DNA from: Pararhizobium sp.
GTDB taxonomy: Bacteria; Pseudomonadota; Alphaproteobacteria; Rhizobiales; Rhizobiaceae
Reading direction: 5' to 3'
Assembly (NCBI GenBank): GCA_030655075.1
Contig: JAURWE010000024.1
Coordinates: forward strand, 558,001-622,000
DNA: 64,000 nt
Each line of letters opens with the position of its first letter. Position 1 is the stretch's first letter. Positions 63,698-64,000 of this stretch are shown here, one piece after another. A program made the position numbers and the translations under genes. A model generated the notes under the pieces. That model searched no databases. It was not told the origin of the DNA and was given only the letters and a program-made list of their open reading frames with translations.

Positions 63698-64000
63698 ACT
63701 AAACTGCGGATCTGACGATCGGCTTACGCCGCCCATGAAGACCGAATCAAATATATTCCGCCCCAAAAATCTACATTAGATTTTTAGTTCAATCACCATG
63801 GAAAGCGGCAATTGGCGTGCTGGATTTACCATATTTTTGACTCCTGAAAACATGGGCGCTGGCAACGCCGCTGTGACGACGGAGACGTCGACAATCATTC
63901 CGCAGCGGGCGGGCAAAACCCGTGCACCTTCGCCCGCGAAACCGGCTTTATGAAAAGTTTGCCGCACTGCACAATTCGCTTGCGGGAGGCATATATTTGC
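63698..64000. other. Sparse end region, no confident gene
   Basis: This AT-richer stretch holds only short overlapping frames on both strands (63776-63967 minus, 63798-63953 plus), neither with a convincing ribosome site or motif. A perfect inverted repeat, AAAAATCTA-CAT-TAGATTTTT, lies at 63765-63785 and may be an operator or small terminator. A gene may begin beyond the window. Confidence 0.4.

Noticed and set aside
63776..63967. 63-codon minus-strand frame near the window end
   Set aside because: No ribosome site or motif, and it competes with an equally plausible 51-codon plus-strand frame.

Overview
The window is chromosomal DNA of an alphaproteobacterium of the Rhizobiales, most likely Rhizobiaceae (Rhizobium/Agrobacterium/Neorhizobium type). 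The evidence is gene content and order: yebC-ruvCAB-ybgC-tolQRAB-pal-cpoB-tilS-ftsH-glmM, serC-serA, zapA-6S RNA-5-FCL, tkt-gap-pgk-class I fba, and DUF1192/DUF1465/rpmE. High GC with C/G-ending codons, rhizobial intergenic mosaic repeats, TTAA-N7-TTAA (CtrA-type) boxes and sqdBDC sulfolipid genes agree. No phage, integrase, transposase, tRNA, rRNA or CRISPR is visible.

Layout. Positions 1-9.7 kb: a truncated acidic membrane protein, purA, a DMT exporter, an MgtC-like protein, the serC-serA serine operon with a structured leader, and two tandem outer-membrane beta-barrel genes, each preceded by a perfect CtrA-type box. Positions 9.8-20.5 kb (all minus strand): glmM, ftsH, tilS and the complete Tol-Pal envelope machine (tolQ, tolR, tolA, tolB, pal, cpoB). 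Positions 20.8-24.7 kb (plus): a small unknown gene, then ku and ligD for non-homologous end joining. Positions 24.6-36.4 kb: ybgC, the sulfolipid operon sqdBDC, then on the minus strand the Holliday-junction genes. Here ruvC, ruvA and ruvB are each separated by a VapBC toxin-antitoxin pair whose toxin overlaps the next ruv start codon by ATGA. A metallophosphoesterase, a Nudix hydrolase and a DinB protein follow ruvB. An LLM oxidoreductase, a cupin and yebC complete this part.

Positions 36.5-42 kb: small secreted and metabolic genes, the ymdB-type phosphodiesterase, 5-formyl-THF cyclo-ligase, 6S RNA, zapA and a DUF4164 coiled-coil gene. Positions 42-48 kb: the glycolytic/Calvin-type cluster tkt-gap-pgk-fba. 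Positions 48-55.4 kb: phzF-like, a 51-residue membrane protein, an MFS carrier, DUF1192, a candidate small RNA, DUF1465, rpmE, an ABC exporter and an orphan TctC-type binding protein. Positions 55.4-64 kb: repeat-rich spacer, an FAD dehydrogenase, a non-flagellar MotA/MotB-like stator pair, an inositol-phosphatase/Sel1/thiE-like operon, a TSUP carrier and a sparse end.

The most unusual feature is the ruv region. An intrinsic terminator overlaps the ruvA stop codon, and a TATAAT promoter lies just behind it, in front of vapBC1-ruvB. A perfect palindrome sits on the -10 box of vapBC2-ruvA. If functional, these put ruvA and ruvB partly or wholly under toxin-antitoxin promoters, so that recombination repair and toxin-antitoxin autoregulation would be coupled. 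This is inference from sequence layout and has not been tested here.
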